Origin: Glacieibacterium sp038210595 | GTDB taxonomy: Bacteria > Pseudomonadota > Alphaproteobacteria > Sphingomonadales > Sphingomonadaceae | DNA: 49,386 nucleotides | Assembly (NCBI GenBank): GCA_038210595.1 | Contig: JBBQWN010000017.1 | Coordinates: forward strand, 1 to 49,386 | Reading direction: 5' to 3' | In this document: positions 16,836-25,053 of the stretch, one piece after another | Layout: every line of letters begins with the position of its first letter | Numbering within the stretch: position 1 is the stretch's first letter | Position numbers and translations under genes: made by a program | Notes under the pieces: generated by a model | Seen by the model: the letters and a program-made list of their open reading frames with translations, nothing else | Databases searched by the model: none | What the model was told of the DNA's origin: nothing

Positions 16836-17605
16836 CTGCGCCGCACCGCGTTCAGCGGCGCGGCAGTAACCGGGTAGTCGCAGCCCGCGGGGATCGTCAG
16901 CCACGTCTCGCCGTCGCGCTCCACGACCTCCGGCTGGACGCGCACCGGCGGGCCGTCCAGCGTCGCCAGCAGCGCCGCGCTCGTGCGGTATTGCGCCAGC
17001 CGCTCGAGATTGCAGCGCGTCGGGAAGACGACGCTGATCGCACCCGCGTCGGCCTGGGCGACGGCGTCGGCGGCGGTGGTCCAGTGCGCGGCAACTGCCT
17101 CGATGCCGTCTGCGACGACAGTTGTGCCGGGCTCGATCATGGCGACATAGAATAAGGTGTCGAAGCGACGGTGCAGGCCGTGCGGCGGCACCCAGTGAGC
17201 GTATAGGGTGAGGCGCGCCGCATCGGCGCGGTGGCCGGCGGCGGCGAGGAAGGCGGCATAGGTGCCCGCCTCGTCCTCGGTCGCGGCGAAACGCGCCCGC
17301 CAGTGGGCGATCGTCGCGGCGTCAAGCGCCGGACCTGCCGACAGCAGCACGCCGACCTCCTCGAAGACTTCGCGCGCCGCCGCGATGCGCGCCGCGGCGT
17401 CGGTGTCGGCGAGCGTGTCGAAGCCCTGCGCCAGCGCCGGATCGCGCGCGATCCCGAGGTCGGCGTCATCGACCTTGCCGCCGGGGAAGACCATCGCGCC
17501 CCCGGCGAACCCGAGTTTGGCGTGGCGCTCGGTCAGCAGCAGCTCGAACCCGCCGGGCGTGTCGCGCAGCAGGACGACGGTGGCGGCGGGGCTGGCATCG
17601 GTCAT
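16832..17605 (-). CDS. Nudix hydrolase (NUDT19/NUDT7-like)
   Basis: 257 residues. The fold begins ATVVLLRDTPGGFELLLTER. The Nudix box is split by an insertion: FPGGKVDDADLG, about 30 residues, then AAAREVFEEVG, which supplies the catalytic REVFEE. This arrangement is seen in the NUDT19/NUDT7-like acyl-CoA diphosphatases, so a coenzyme A derivative is a likely substrate (inference). The middle region has HWVPPHGLHRRFDTLFYVA, also typical of that group. Confidence 0.85.
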   Translation of the reverse strand: MTDASPAATVVLLRDTPGGFELLLTERHAKLGFAGGAMVFPGGKVDDADLGIARDPALAQGFDTLADTDAAARIAAAREVFEEVGVLLSAGPALDAATIAHWRARFAATEDEAGTYAAFLAAAGHRADAARLTLYAHWVPPHGLHRRFDTLFYVAMIEPGTTVVADGIEAVAAHWTTAADAVAQADAGAISVVFPTRCNLERLAQYRTSAALLATLDGPPVRVQPEVVERDGETWLTIPAGCDYPVTAAPLNAVRRS

Positions 17606-17693
17606 GGGGCGGGTCTAGCGGCGCATGGGCCCCGATGCCATGCCGGCGCGTATCCACCCTTGCACGGCCCCCGCCGCTTCCTTAATAGCGCGC

Positions 17694-19145
17694 ATGGATA
17701 TCCGCCTCGGCCTGACCTTCGACGACGTTCTTCTCGTTCCGGCCGAATCCGCCGTCCTGCCATCCGAAGCCGACACCCGCACCCGCATCACCCGCGAGAT
17801 CGGGCTGGGCATCCCCATCCTCAGTTCGGCGATGGACACCGTCACCGAGGCCGACATGGCGATCGTCATGGCGCAGGCGGGCGGCATCGGCGTGCTCCAC
17901 CGCAACCTGACCATCGAGGAGCAGGCGACCGCCGTGCGCCAGGTCAAGCGTTTCGAAAGCGGCATGGTGGTGAACCCGGTCACCATGGCGGTGGACGGCA
18001 CGCTGGGCGACGCGCTGGCGCTGATGCAGCGCTACAAGATCTCGTCGATCCCGGTGATCGAGGCGTCGGGCAAGCTGGCGGGCATCGTCACCCACCGTGA
18101 CGTGCGCTTTGCCGATAACCACGCCCAGCCGATCCGCGAGCTGATGACCGCGACCAACCTCGCTACCGTCGGGCCGGGTGTCAGCCAGGACGAGGCGCGC
18201 CGCCTGCTCCACGCCCGGCGCATCGAGAAACTGCTGGTCGTCGACGACAACAACCACTGCATCGGGCTGATCACGGTCAAGGACATCGAGCGCGCGGTGA
18301 CCTATCCCGACGCCACCAAGGATGCGGCCGGGCGGCTGCGCGTTGCGGCCGCGACGACGGTAGGCGACGCCGGCTTCGAGCGTACCGAGGCGCTGCTCGA
18401 CGCCGAGTGCGACCTGATCGTCGTCGATACCGCGCACGGCCACTCGGTGCGCGTCGCCGAGGCCGTGGCGCGGATCAAGCGGCTGTCGAACTCGGCGCAG
18501 GTGATCGCCGGCAACGTCGCGACCGCCGATGCGGCGCGGGCGCTGATCGACGCGGGCGCGGACGGCATCAAGGTCGGCATCGGGCCGGGGTCGATCTGCA
18601 CGACGCGCATCGTCGCCGGCGTCGGCGTGCCGCAGCTGACCGCGATCATCGATACCGCGCGCGCAGCGGGCGACGTGCCGGTGATCGCCGACGGCGGCCT
18701 CAGGACCAGCGGCGACCTCGCCAAGGCGCTGGCAGCGGGTGCGAGCGCGGTGATGATCGGCTCGCTGCTGGCGGGCACCACCGAGGCGCCGGGCGAAACC
18801 TTCCTGTGGCAGGGCCGGACCTACAAGAGCTACCGTGGCATGGGTTCGGTCGCGGCGATGGCGCGCGGCTCCGCCGACCGCTATTTCCAGCAGGACATCA
18901 AGGACCAGCTGAAACTCGTGCCCGAGGGCATCGAGGGGCAGGTGCCGTTCAAGGGCGCCGCGGTCGACGTGCTGCACCAGCTGGTCGGCGGCGTGAAGGC
19001 GGCGATGGGCTATTCCGGCGCGCCCGACCTGAAGACCTTCCGCGAGCGTGCCGAGTTCGTCCGCATCACCAATGCGGGGCTGCGCGAAAGCCATGTGCAC
19101 GACGTGACCATCACCCGCGAATCCCCGAACTACCCCGCCGGATGA
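17694..19145 (+). CDS. guaB: Inosine-5'-monophosphate dehydrogenase
   Basis: 483 residues, the usual IMPDH length. It oxidises IMP to XMP, the committed step of GMP synthesis. The N-terminus has LTFDDVLLVPAES and LSSAMDTVTEADMA; two CBS domains span about 90-205 (KISSIPVIEASGKLAGIVTH, KLLVVDDNNHCIGLIT); the catalytic loop GPGSICTTR has the nucleophile at C302; the flap region has SYRGMGSVAAM. Start ATG at 17694. Its stop overlaps the ATG of the downstream rsmB-like gene by 4 nt. Confidence 0.98.
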   Translation: MDIRLGLTFDDVLLVPAESAVLPSEADTRTRITREIGLGIPILSSAMDTVTEADMAIVMAQAGGIGVLHRNLTIEEQATAVRQVKRFESGMVVNPVTMAVDGTLGDALALMQRYKISSIPVIEASGKLAGIVTHRDVRFADNHAQPIRELMTATNLATVGPGVSQDEARRLLHARRIEKLLVVDDNNHCIGLITVKDIERAVTYPDATKDAAGRLRVAAATTVGDAGFERTEALLDAECDLIVVDTAHGHSVRVAEAVARIKRLSNSAQVIAGNVATADAARALIDAGADGIKVGIGPGSICTTRIVAGVGVPQLTAIIDTARAAGDVPVIADGGLRTSGDLAKALAAGASAVMIGSLLAGTTEAPGETFLWQGRTYKSYRGMGSVAAMARGSADRYFQQDIKDQLKLVPEGIEGQVPFKGAAVDVLHQLVGGVKAAMGYSGAPDLKTFRERAEFVRITNAGLRESHVHDVTITRESPNYPAG

Positions 19146-20341
19146 CGCCCGCCGCGCGCGTCCAGGCCGCGATCGACTGCCTCGACCAGATCATCGACGC
19201 CGCCCGCGCGGGCGGTGCGGCCGCGGACACGCTGATCCAGCGCTAGTTCTCCACCCGCCGCTATGCCGGGTCGAAGGACCGCCGGGCGGTGCGCGAACTG
19301 ATCTACGCGGTCATTCGCGGCATCGGCGAACGCCCCGCCGGCGGGCGCAGCGCGGTGCTCGCCTATGCCCGCGCCCACGAACCGGCGCTGCTCGACCTGT
19401 TCGACGGGGCCGGGCCGCACGTGCCCTCGGCCCTGGTGCCGGGCGAGCCCGAGGCCCGTCCGGGCCTCGCGCCCGGCTGGCTGGTCGACCAGCTCCGCGT
19501 TCGTTTCGGTGACAGCACCGACGCCGAGCTTGCGGCCCTGCTCGGCCGTGCCCCGCTCGACCTGCGGGTCAATATTCTGAAGGCCGACCGGGCCGTGGTC
19601 GGGGCGGAAATCGACGGTGTCGAGCCGGTCGAGCTTGCCCCGGACGCGCTGCGCGCCACCGGCGACCTCAACGTCGAGACGCTGCCGGCCTATCGCGACG
19701 GGCGGGTCGAGGTGCAGGATGCGGGCAGCCAGTTCGCGGCACTGGCCTGCGCCGCGGCACCCGGCGAGACGGTAATCGACCTGTGCGCGGGGGCCGGGGG
19801 CAAGACGCTGGCGCTCGCCGCCGCCATGGGCAATCGCGGCCGATTGATCGCGTGCGATACCGACCGCGCCCGCCTGCAGCAGCTTGGCCCCCGCGCCGAG
19901 CGGGCGGGAGTGAGCATCATCGCGACCCGGCTGCTCAACCCCGGCAAGGAGGCGGCGATGCTTGCCGCCCTCGCCGGCACTGCCGACCTGGTGCTGATCG
20001 ACGCGCCCTGTTCGGGCACCGGCACGTGGCGGCGCAATCCGGAGGCGCGCTGGCGGCTGACGCCCGACCGCCTCGAGCGATTGGTGGCCGAGCAGGCGCG
20101 GCTGCTGGCCATCGGCGCGGCGCTTGTACGGCCCGGCGGGCGGCTGGTCTATGTCGTCTGCTCGCTGCTGCCCGACGAGGGTGAGGCGCGCCACGCGGCC
20201 TTCCGGGTGGCCTTTACCGACTGGCAACCCTGGTCTTTCCGCAACCCTGGCGGCGGTGCTGCCGTATCTGAGACCATATTGTCTCCGGGGGCGAATGGGT
20301 GCGACGGATTTTATCTAGGGGGCGTGACGCGCCTCTGCTAA
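19142..20341 (+). pseudogene. RsmB/NOP-family rRNA (cytosine-C5) methyltransferase interrupted by an in-frame TAG
   Basis: The reading frame starts at ATG 19142, overlapping the guaB stop, and runs to TAG at 20339-20341, but codon 35 is TAG (19244-19246). The flanking text reads ADTLIQR-stop-FSTRRYAGSKDRR, where homologues carry Tyr before Phe, so one base change (TAC or TAT to TAG) explains it. Downstream, the full NusB-like RNA-binding part and methyltransferase domain remain: motif I DLCAGAGGKT, motif IV DAPCSGTGTWRRNPEARW and the catalytic-Cys motif YVVCSLLPDEGE. Nothing else looks decayed. Translation could restart at GTG 19289 (350 residues, lacking about 49), or the stop could be read through, or it is an assembly error. 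Confidence 0.85.
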
Positions 20342-20373
20342 CCTCGCTGCAACTGACGAGCGAGGGAATGGCG

Positions 20374-20880
20374 ATGCGGAAGTCCTGGGCGATCCCTGCG
20401 GTGCTGCTGGCGACGGGGACCCTGTCGACCGTGGCGGTCGGGGCGGCGTCGGGCGACGATGCGCTGCGACCGGCATCCGTGCGGATGCAGCAGGTTGGTG
20501 AGGCCGCGCTTTCCAAGGCGCAGCCCGCTGCTGCGATCGACGCGTTCGAGGCTGCCGCCGCCGCCGATCCGCGCAACGCCGGTGCCTTCCTCGGCCTCGC
20601 CCACGCCTATGAGGCGCAGGGCCTGCCCGGCAAGGCGGTGCGCTATTACCGCGAGGCGCTGGCGCTCGAACCGAACGACCTGAATGCGCTCGAGGGTCAG
20701 GGCAAGGCGCTGGTGATGCGCGGCGCGCGGGCCCGGGCCAACCTCAACCTCGTCCGTATCCAGACCCTGTGCAAGACCGCGTGCCCGCAGGCCAAGCGGC
20801 TCGAACTGGCACTGGCCGCGCCGCCGCCGCCGGTGACCGCGAGCGCCGAAGTCGCGAAGACGACGGCGGTCAAGAACTAG
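20374..20880 (+). CDS. Secreted tetratricopeptide-repeat protein
   Basis: 168 residues from the ATG at 20374, which lies 7 nt after GAGGG (an ATG two codons earlier has worse spacing). Residues 1-23 form a signal peptide (RKSWAIPAVLLATG...). Two to three TPR units follow: ALSKAQPAAAIDAFEAAAAA, NAGAFLGLAHAYEAQG, KAVRYYREALALEPNDL and NALEGQGKALV. Two cysteines (LCKTACPQ) may form a disulfide. Probably a periplasmic scaffold; its partner is unknown. The gene overlaps the convergent merR-like gene by 11 nt. Confidence 0.85.
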   Translation: MRKSWAIPAVLLATGTLSTVAVGAASGDDALRPASVRMQQVGEAALSKAQPAAAIDAFEAAAAADPRNAGAFLGLAHAYEAQGLPGKAVRYYREALALEPNDLNALEGQGKALVMRGARARANLNLVRIQTLCKTACPQAKRLELALAAPPPPVTASAEVAKTTAVKN

Positions 20881-21286
20881 TCTCTGGCGGCCGAAGGTCG
20901 GCAAGCACCGGGCAAGGCTGGTCGGCTGGACGCGCGCCGCAGGTGTGCAAGAACCCGGCAAGACCGCGGCGCGTCTGGCCAAGACGCTCGATTTCGGCAT
21001 CGACGGCCGCCAGCCGGCTTCGCACCGAGGCGCGCACCGCGCTGCAGAAACCCGTCCCGTTCTCGATCTCGCGGGACAGGTTGGCGATGTCACTGAGGCT
21101 GAGCTGCAAGGCCTTGGCGTTCAGGATGTAGCGTAGCCGCAGGAGGTGGGACTGGCCGTAGCGGCGGTAAGCGCCCTGACGCGCCGGTTTTTCGAGCAGG
21201 CCGATGCGTTCGTAATAGCGCACCGTTTCGACCCCGACACCGGCGGCGCGGGCAAGTCCGCCTATCGTCATGTCGGTGTTGGCCAT
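20870..21286 (-). CDS. MerR-family regulator with the mercury-type cysteine triad
   Basis: 138 residues. The winged helix at 6-75 starts MTIGGLARAAGVGVETVRYYERIGLL in overlapping blocks and is followed by a long dimerisation helix. Cysteines C81, C116 and C125 have the same spacing (35 and 9) as C82, C117 and C126, the Hg(II) ligands of classic MerR, and the terminal HTCGARPADQPCPVL parallels the MerR C-terminal loop. It is the second gene of an operon (6 bp after the upstream stop), and that operon carries a mer-like operator, so autoregulation is expected. No merT, merP or merA is present in the window. Hg(II) or another thiophilic metal is the likely effector. Confidence 0.85.
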   Translation of the reverse strand: MANTDMTIGGLARAAGVGVETVRYYERIGLLEKPARQGAYRRYGQSHLLRLRYILNAKALQLSLSDIANLSREIENGTGFCSAVRASVRSRLAAVDAEIERLGQTRRGLAGFLHTCGARPADQPCPVLADLRPPETSS

Positions 21287-21292
21287 CCGGGA

Positions 21293-21733
21293 CTAGGCCG
21301 GCACATCCGCGCACGACGCGGGCTGATCGGCAAGCGCTGAAATACGCCAGCCGCTGGATGTCTGTTCGAGCGTTGTCAGGAAACGCAAGCAGGCGGGCGG
21401 ACCGCCGCGCGGAGTGATCCGCGCGACACCGCGGCCGATCGCGGCGCGCGGACCGATGCCCCGAACACGCTCGATATGCGTAACGATCGTGCTCGGACCA
21501 CCGGCAAAGGCCGCGGCGTAGAGTCCGCGAATGGCCGCTTCGCCGTCGACGGCGACGCCCGCGCTCATCGCCTGGCCATCCGGCGTGAACAGCTTTGCGA
21601 GCGCCGCGGCATCGCCCTTCGCCCAGGCGGCGCTGTAGCGCTCAAGGATCGGTTTGACCGGCGCATCGGCTGCGTTGGCGGCCCCGGATGCCATCATGGC
21701 AAAGGCAAGCGCGGCGACATTGCGGTTCAGCAT
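21293..21733 (-). CDS. Secreted SnoaL/NTF2-like protein (SgcJ/EcaC type)
   Basis: 146 residues: signal peptide 1-22 (MLNRNVAALAFAMMASGAANA), then a single NTF2-like cone fold. ILERYSAAWAKGDAAALAKL and FTPDGQAMSAGVAVDGEAAI are typical of the SgcJ/EcaC/DUF4440 group of small ligand-binding or catalytic proteins. Two cysteines (PPACLRF and PASCADV) are in the second half and could pair or bind metal. AGGAG precedes the ATG. It is the first gene behind the mer-like promoter, with the MerR gene directly after it. Its reaction is unknown. Confidence 0.8.
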   Translation of the reverse strand: MLNRNVAALAFAMMASGAANAADAPVKPILERYSAAWAKGDAAALAKLFTPDGQAMSAGVAVDGEAAIRGLYAAAFAGGPSTIVTHIERVRGIGPRAAIGRGVARITPRGGPPACLRFLTTLEQTSSGWRISALADQPASCADVPA

Positions 21734-21760
21734 ACAGGCTCCTCTCGGCGTGGAGGCGCG

Positions 21761-21792
21761 TTCTTACAGTCCGTACCCGCGTACGGAGTCAA
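21761..21792 (-). promoter_or_regulatory. mer-type MerR promoter/operator
   Basis: On the minus strand: -35 TTGACT (complement of 21787-21792), a 16-bp dyad CCGTAC-GCGG-GTACGG (21771-21786), then ACTG, then -10 TAAGAA (complement of 21761-21766). The spacer is 20 bp, abnormally long as MerR activators require. The known Tn501/Tn21 mer promoter has the same TTGACT followed by CCGTAC-N4-GTACGG and then TAAGGT with a 19-bp spacer, so -35 and both dyad arms are identical. It drives the SnoaL-like gene and merR. Confidence 0.85.
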
Positions 21793-21816
21793 GGGCGGCC
21801 GGGCGACCGCAGGCGG

Positions 21817-22644
21817 TCAGGTCGAGAGCGCCCGCGCCACGCCGACGAACTCCGTCACCGACAGCGTCTCCGCGCGGCGGGCGCTGTCGATCCCGCACGC
21901 GGCGAGCGCGTCGAGCGCGCCCGGCAGCCCGCGCAGCGAGGCGCGCAGCATCTTGCGGCGCTGACCGAAGGCGGCGGCGGTCAACGCCTCCAGCACCGGG
22001 CCGCGCACGCCGTCGGGCGCGGCGGCAGGGACGACATGGACCACCGAGGAGGTGATCTTGGGGGGCGGCGTGAACGCCTGGCGCGGCACGTCGAGGGCGA
22101 TGCGCGGCGTCGACCGCCACTGCGCCAGCACCGACAGCCGGCCATAGGCATCGCTGCCCGGCGCGGCGACGATGCGCTGGGCCACCTCCTTCTGGAACAT
22201 GCAGGTCAGGCTGGCCCACCACGGCGGCCACGGCTCGGCGGTCAGCCAGCGCACGAACAGCGCGGTACCGATGTTGTAGGGCAGGTTGGCGACGATGTGG
22301 GCGGCGGGCGGCAGCAGCGCCGCCTCGTCCTGCGCGAGCGCGTCGCCGCCGACGACGGTCAGCCGACCGTCCGCCGCCGCCGCCAGTTCAGCGAGCGCGG
22401 GCAGGGCACGGTCGTCGCGTTCGACCGCCACCACGGTCGCCCCGGCGCGGAGCAGGGCGCGGGTCAGGCCGCCGGGGCCGGGGCCGACCTCGTACACCGT
22501 CTGCCCGTCGAGCTTGCCCGGCACTCGCGCGATGCGGTCGAGCAGGTTGCCGTCGAGCAGGAAATTCTGGCCAAGGCTCTTCTTGGCGGCGAGACCGTGG
22601 GCGGCGATGACCTCGCGCAGCGGGGGCAGGTTTTCCAGCGTCAC
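21817..22644 (-). CDS. rsmA: 16S rRNA dimethyladenosine transferase
   Basis: 275 residues. RsmA (KsgA) dimethylates two adjacent adenosines near the 3' end of 16S rRNA. Motifs are KKSLGQNFLLDGNLLDRI near residue 20, SAM-binding VYEVGPGPGGLT, VAVERD, and the target-adenine motif NLPYNI. The GTG start at 22644 overlaps the pdxA stop (GTGA); the longer frame upstream is antisense-like sequence from pdxA. It is the last gene of the lptD-surA-pdxA-rsmA operon. Confidence 0.96.
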   Translation of the reverse strand: MTLENLPPLREVIAAHGLAAKKSLGQNFLLDGNLLDRIARVPGKLDGQTVYEVGPGPGGLTRALLRAGATVVAVERDDRALPALAELAAAADGRLTVVGGDALAQDEAALLPPAAHIVANLPYNIGTALFVRWLTAEPWPPWWASLTCMFQKEVAQRIVAAPGSDAYGRLSVLAQWRSTPRIALDVPRQAFTPPPKITSSVVHVVPAAAPDGVRGPVLEALTAAAFGQRRKMLRASLRGLPGALDALAACGIDSARRAETLSVTEFVGVARALST

Positions 22645-23621
22645 TCCCGCCGGGCCGCGCACTCGCCCGCCATGCGGATCGCCGCGATCATCGCCCGAGC
22701 GTGGGCAAGGCCACGGCCCGCGATGCCGAACGCGGTGCCGTGGTCGGGCGAGGCGCGCACGATCGGCAGTCCGAGCGTGACGTTGACGCCCTCGTAGAAG
22801 TCCAGCGTCTTCAGCGGGATCAGCGCCTGATCGTGGTACATGCACAGGGCAACGTCGTAACGCGCACGCGCCTCCGCGTGGAACATCGTGTCGGCGGACA
22901 ACGGCCCGGTGACGTCGATGCCCTCGGCGCGGAGCTGCTCGAGCGCGGGGCCGATGATGTCGAGCTCCTCCCGGCCGAGCGTGCCGCCTTCGCCAGCGTG
23001 GGGGTTGAGGCCGGCGACGGCGAGGCGCGGCTCGGCGATGCCGAAGTCGCGCTGCAGGCCGCGAGCGACGACGCGGGCGCGCGCGACGATCAGCTCCGCC
23101 GTCAGGGCGCGCGGCACATCGGCGATGGCAGTGTGGATGGTGACCGGTGCGGTGCGCAGCGATGGGCCAGCGAGCATCATCGCGACATTGCCGCGGGCAA
23201 CGCCGCAGCGTTCGGCGATGAACTCGGTCTGGCCGGGGTAGGTAAAGCCGATCGCGTAAAGTTGCGCCTTCGACACCGGGCCGGTGACCAGCCCCGCCGC
23301 CGCCCCGCTGCGAGCCAGACCGACGGCGATCTCGAGGCTGTCGAGTGCACAGCGCGCGCCGGCGAGATTGGGATCGCCCGGCACGATGTCGCCGGGGTCG
23401 TCGACCTGGATCAGCGGCAGCGCATGGGCGGATACCGCGGCCGCGTCACCCGGCGTGGCCAGCACCTCGACCGGGCCGTCCCACACCGCCGCTATGCTGC
23501 GCCGGTCGCCGATCGCGAAGAAACAGGGCAGGCTGGCCTCGTGCCGGGCGGCCCAGGCGCGCGCGACGATCTCGGGCCCGATACCCGCCGGATCGCCGAG
23601 CGCCACCGCGAGCGGCTGCAC
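22641..23621 (-). CDS. pdxA: 4-hydroxythreonine-4-phosphate dehydrogenase
   Basis: 326 residues, close to the 329 of E. coli PdxA. It performs the NAD-dependent oxidation in pyridoxal-5'-phosphate synthesis. Motifs are LAVALGDPAGIGPEI at the N-terminus, LVTGPVSKAQLY, YPGQTEFIAERCG, metal ligands in HTAIADVP, NPHAGEGG and MYHDQALIPLK. The GTG at 23621 begins 6 nt after the surA stop; the ribosome binding site is weak, consistent with coupling to surA. Confidence 0.95.
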   Translation of the reverse strand: MQPLAVALGDPAGIGPEIVARAWAARHEASLPCFFAIGDRRSIAAVWDGPVEVLATPGDAAAVSAHALPLIQVDDPGDIVPGDPNLAGARCALDSLEIAVGLARSGAAAGLVTGPVSKAQLYAIGFTYPGQTEFIAERCGVARGNVAMMLAGPSLRTAPVTIHTAIADVPRALTAELIVARARVVARGLQRDFGIAEPRLAVAGLNPHAGEGGTLGREELDIIGPALEQLRAEGIDVTGPLSADTMFHAEARARYDVALCMYHDQALIPLKTLDFYEGVNVTLGLPIVRASPDHGTAFGIAGRGLAHARAMIAAIRMAGECAARRE

Positions 23622-23626
23622 CGGGG

Positions 23627-24949
23627 TTACCGGTAGTCGATGATGGCGTCGCGGCGCAGGTTGCGCAGCAGCTTCTGCGCCTGGCGGTTGACCCGCTCGT
23701 CGTTCATCTGGGCATAGACCTCGTCGAAGGTCGGGATCTTGGCCTGGGTGGCGGTGTCGTCGCGGTCGCACAGCACCAGCACGCGGATGCCGTCCTTGGC
23801 GGAGCCGAACGGCGGCGTCGCCTGGCCGATCTTCAGCTGCCCCATGATCTGCTGCAGCGCTGGGGGAAGCGCCTTCAGCTTCATCGAATCGTTGGCGGCG
23901 ACGTCGGCCCCAAGCTCCTTGGCAACGGCCTCGGCGCGCGCGCAACCGCCCATGGCCTGGGTCTTTTCCTGGAAGTTCTTGACCAGCTCCTTCGCCTGGG
24001 GCTCGGTCATCGATTCCGGAAAACTGATCCCCAGCTGCTTCAGGCTGAGCACGGCTTCGCCGGGGTCGCCGCTCATCGCGGCGCGCTTTTCCTCCAGCTT
24101 CCAGATCTCGACGCCGCCGGGCACCACGAACGGGTCGCTGACCTCGCCGGGCTTCAGATTGGCGATGACCGGGGCGACCACGTCCGACAACTGCGCCGGA
24201 CGGACCCAGCCGATGGCGCCGCCGTCGTTGCGGGTCGCGTCTTCCGAAATCTGGCGCGCGTACACGGTGAACGACGAGCCGGCGCGGATTTCGCCAACGT
24301 AAGTTGCCGCCTGCTGCATCACGGCGTCGAGGTTCTCGCTCGACGCCGACAGGAAGATCTTGCGCAGGTTGAGTTCGTCGGTGCCCTTCGCGGCGTTCAT
24401 CTTGGCAATCACCGACTGGACCTCGTCGTCGCCAACGTTGACCAGCGGCTCGACCTTGCGGCGTAGCAGCCGGCTCCACGCCAGCTCGCCGCGAATCTGG
24501 CCCTTGATCGACGCCGGCGCGGTCCCGGCGTCGCGCAGGAACGCCTCGAACTCGGTCGGCGACTTCTTGAAATTGGTAGCGACGCGCCGGTACGCGGTCT
24601 CGACTTCCTCTTCGGTGACCTTGACGTCCTTGGACGCAGCCTCCTGGATCTGCAGCTTCTCGTCGATCAGGTTTCGGATGACCTGCAGCCGCAGGCGGCC
24701 GCGCTCGGCATCGTCGATCTGCTGACCGTTCGCCGCCAGCACGAGGTTCAGACGCTGCTCGACATCGGTATCGGTGATGATGTCGTTGTTGACGATCGCC
24801 TGCGCCTTGCGCAGCGCCGGATCGATCTCGCCGAGGATCTTGATCTCGGCGAGGTCGGCGTCGGGGTTGCCGATCACGTCCTGCGCCACCGCCGTCTGTG
24901 CCAGCACGCTCGCCGCGCCCAGCGCCAGCAACCAGTTCATCCGCCGCAT
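23627..24949 (-). CDS. surA: Periplasmic peptidyl-prolyl isomerase / outer-membrane chaperone SurA
   Basis: 440 residues. The ATG at 24949 has GGAGAG upstream and gives a signal peptide (MRRMNWLLALGAASVLAQTAVAQ in two blocks). The N-terminal SurA chaperone part runs about 40-185 (AIVNNDIITDTDVEQRL, LIDEKLQIQEA, EEVETAYRR), and a parvulin PpiC domain covers about 200-300 (ATRNDGGAIGWVRPAQL, PGEVSDPFVVPGGVEIW). A C-terminal second region is degenerate. SurA delivers beta-barrel proteins, including the upstream-encoded LptD, to the BAM complex. Confidence 0.93.
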   Translation of the reverse strand: MRRMNWLLALGAASVLAQTAVAQDVIGNPDADLAEIKILGEIDPALRKAQAIVNNDIITDTDVEQRLNLVLAANGQQIDDAERGRLRLQVIRNLIDEKLQIQEAASKDVKVTEEEVETAYRRVATNFKKSPTEFEAFLRDAGTAPASIKGQIRGELAWSRLLRRKVEPLVNVGDDEVQSVIAKMNAAKGTDELNLRKIFLSASSENLDAVMQQAATYVGEIRAGSSFTVYARQISEDATRNDGGAIGWVRPAQLSDVVAPVIANLKPGEVSDPFVVPGGVEIWKLEEKRAAMSGDPGEAVLSLKQLGISFPESMTEPQAKELVKNFQEKTQAMGGCARAEAVAKELGADVAANDSMKLKALPPALQQIMGQLKIGQATPPFGSAKDGIRVLVLCDRDDTATQAKIPTFDEVYAQMNDERVNRQAQKLLRNLRRDAIIDYR

Positions 24950-25053
24950 CAAGCTCTCCGAAAAAGCGGTCCCGCCACCGCCGCCGCGCCCGCGCTTTAC
25001 AGCCAAGCGGCGCTGACGGGAAGCTTCTTGCCGAAATCTGGCTTAACCGCCGA

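Noticed and set aside
22645..22845. A 67-codon N-terminal extension of RsmA
   Set aside because: It lies inside pdxA, is Arg/Pro/Gly-rich, and the normal RsmA start is the GTG overlapping the pdxA stop.
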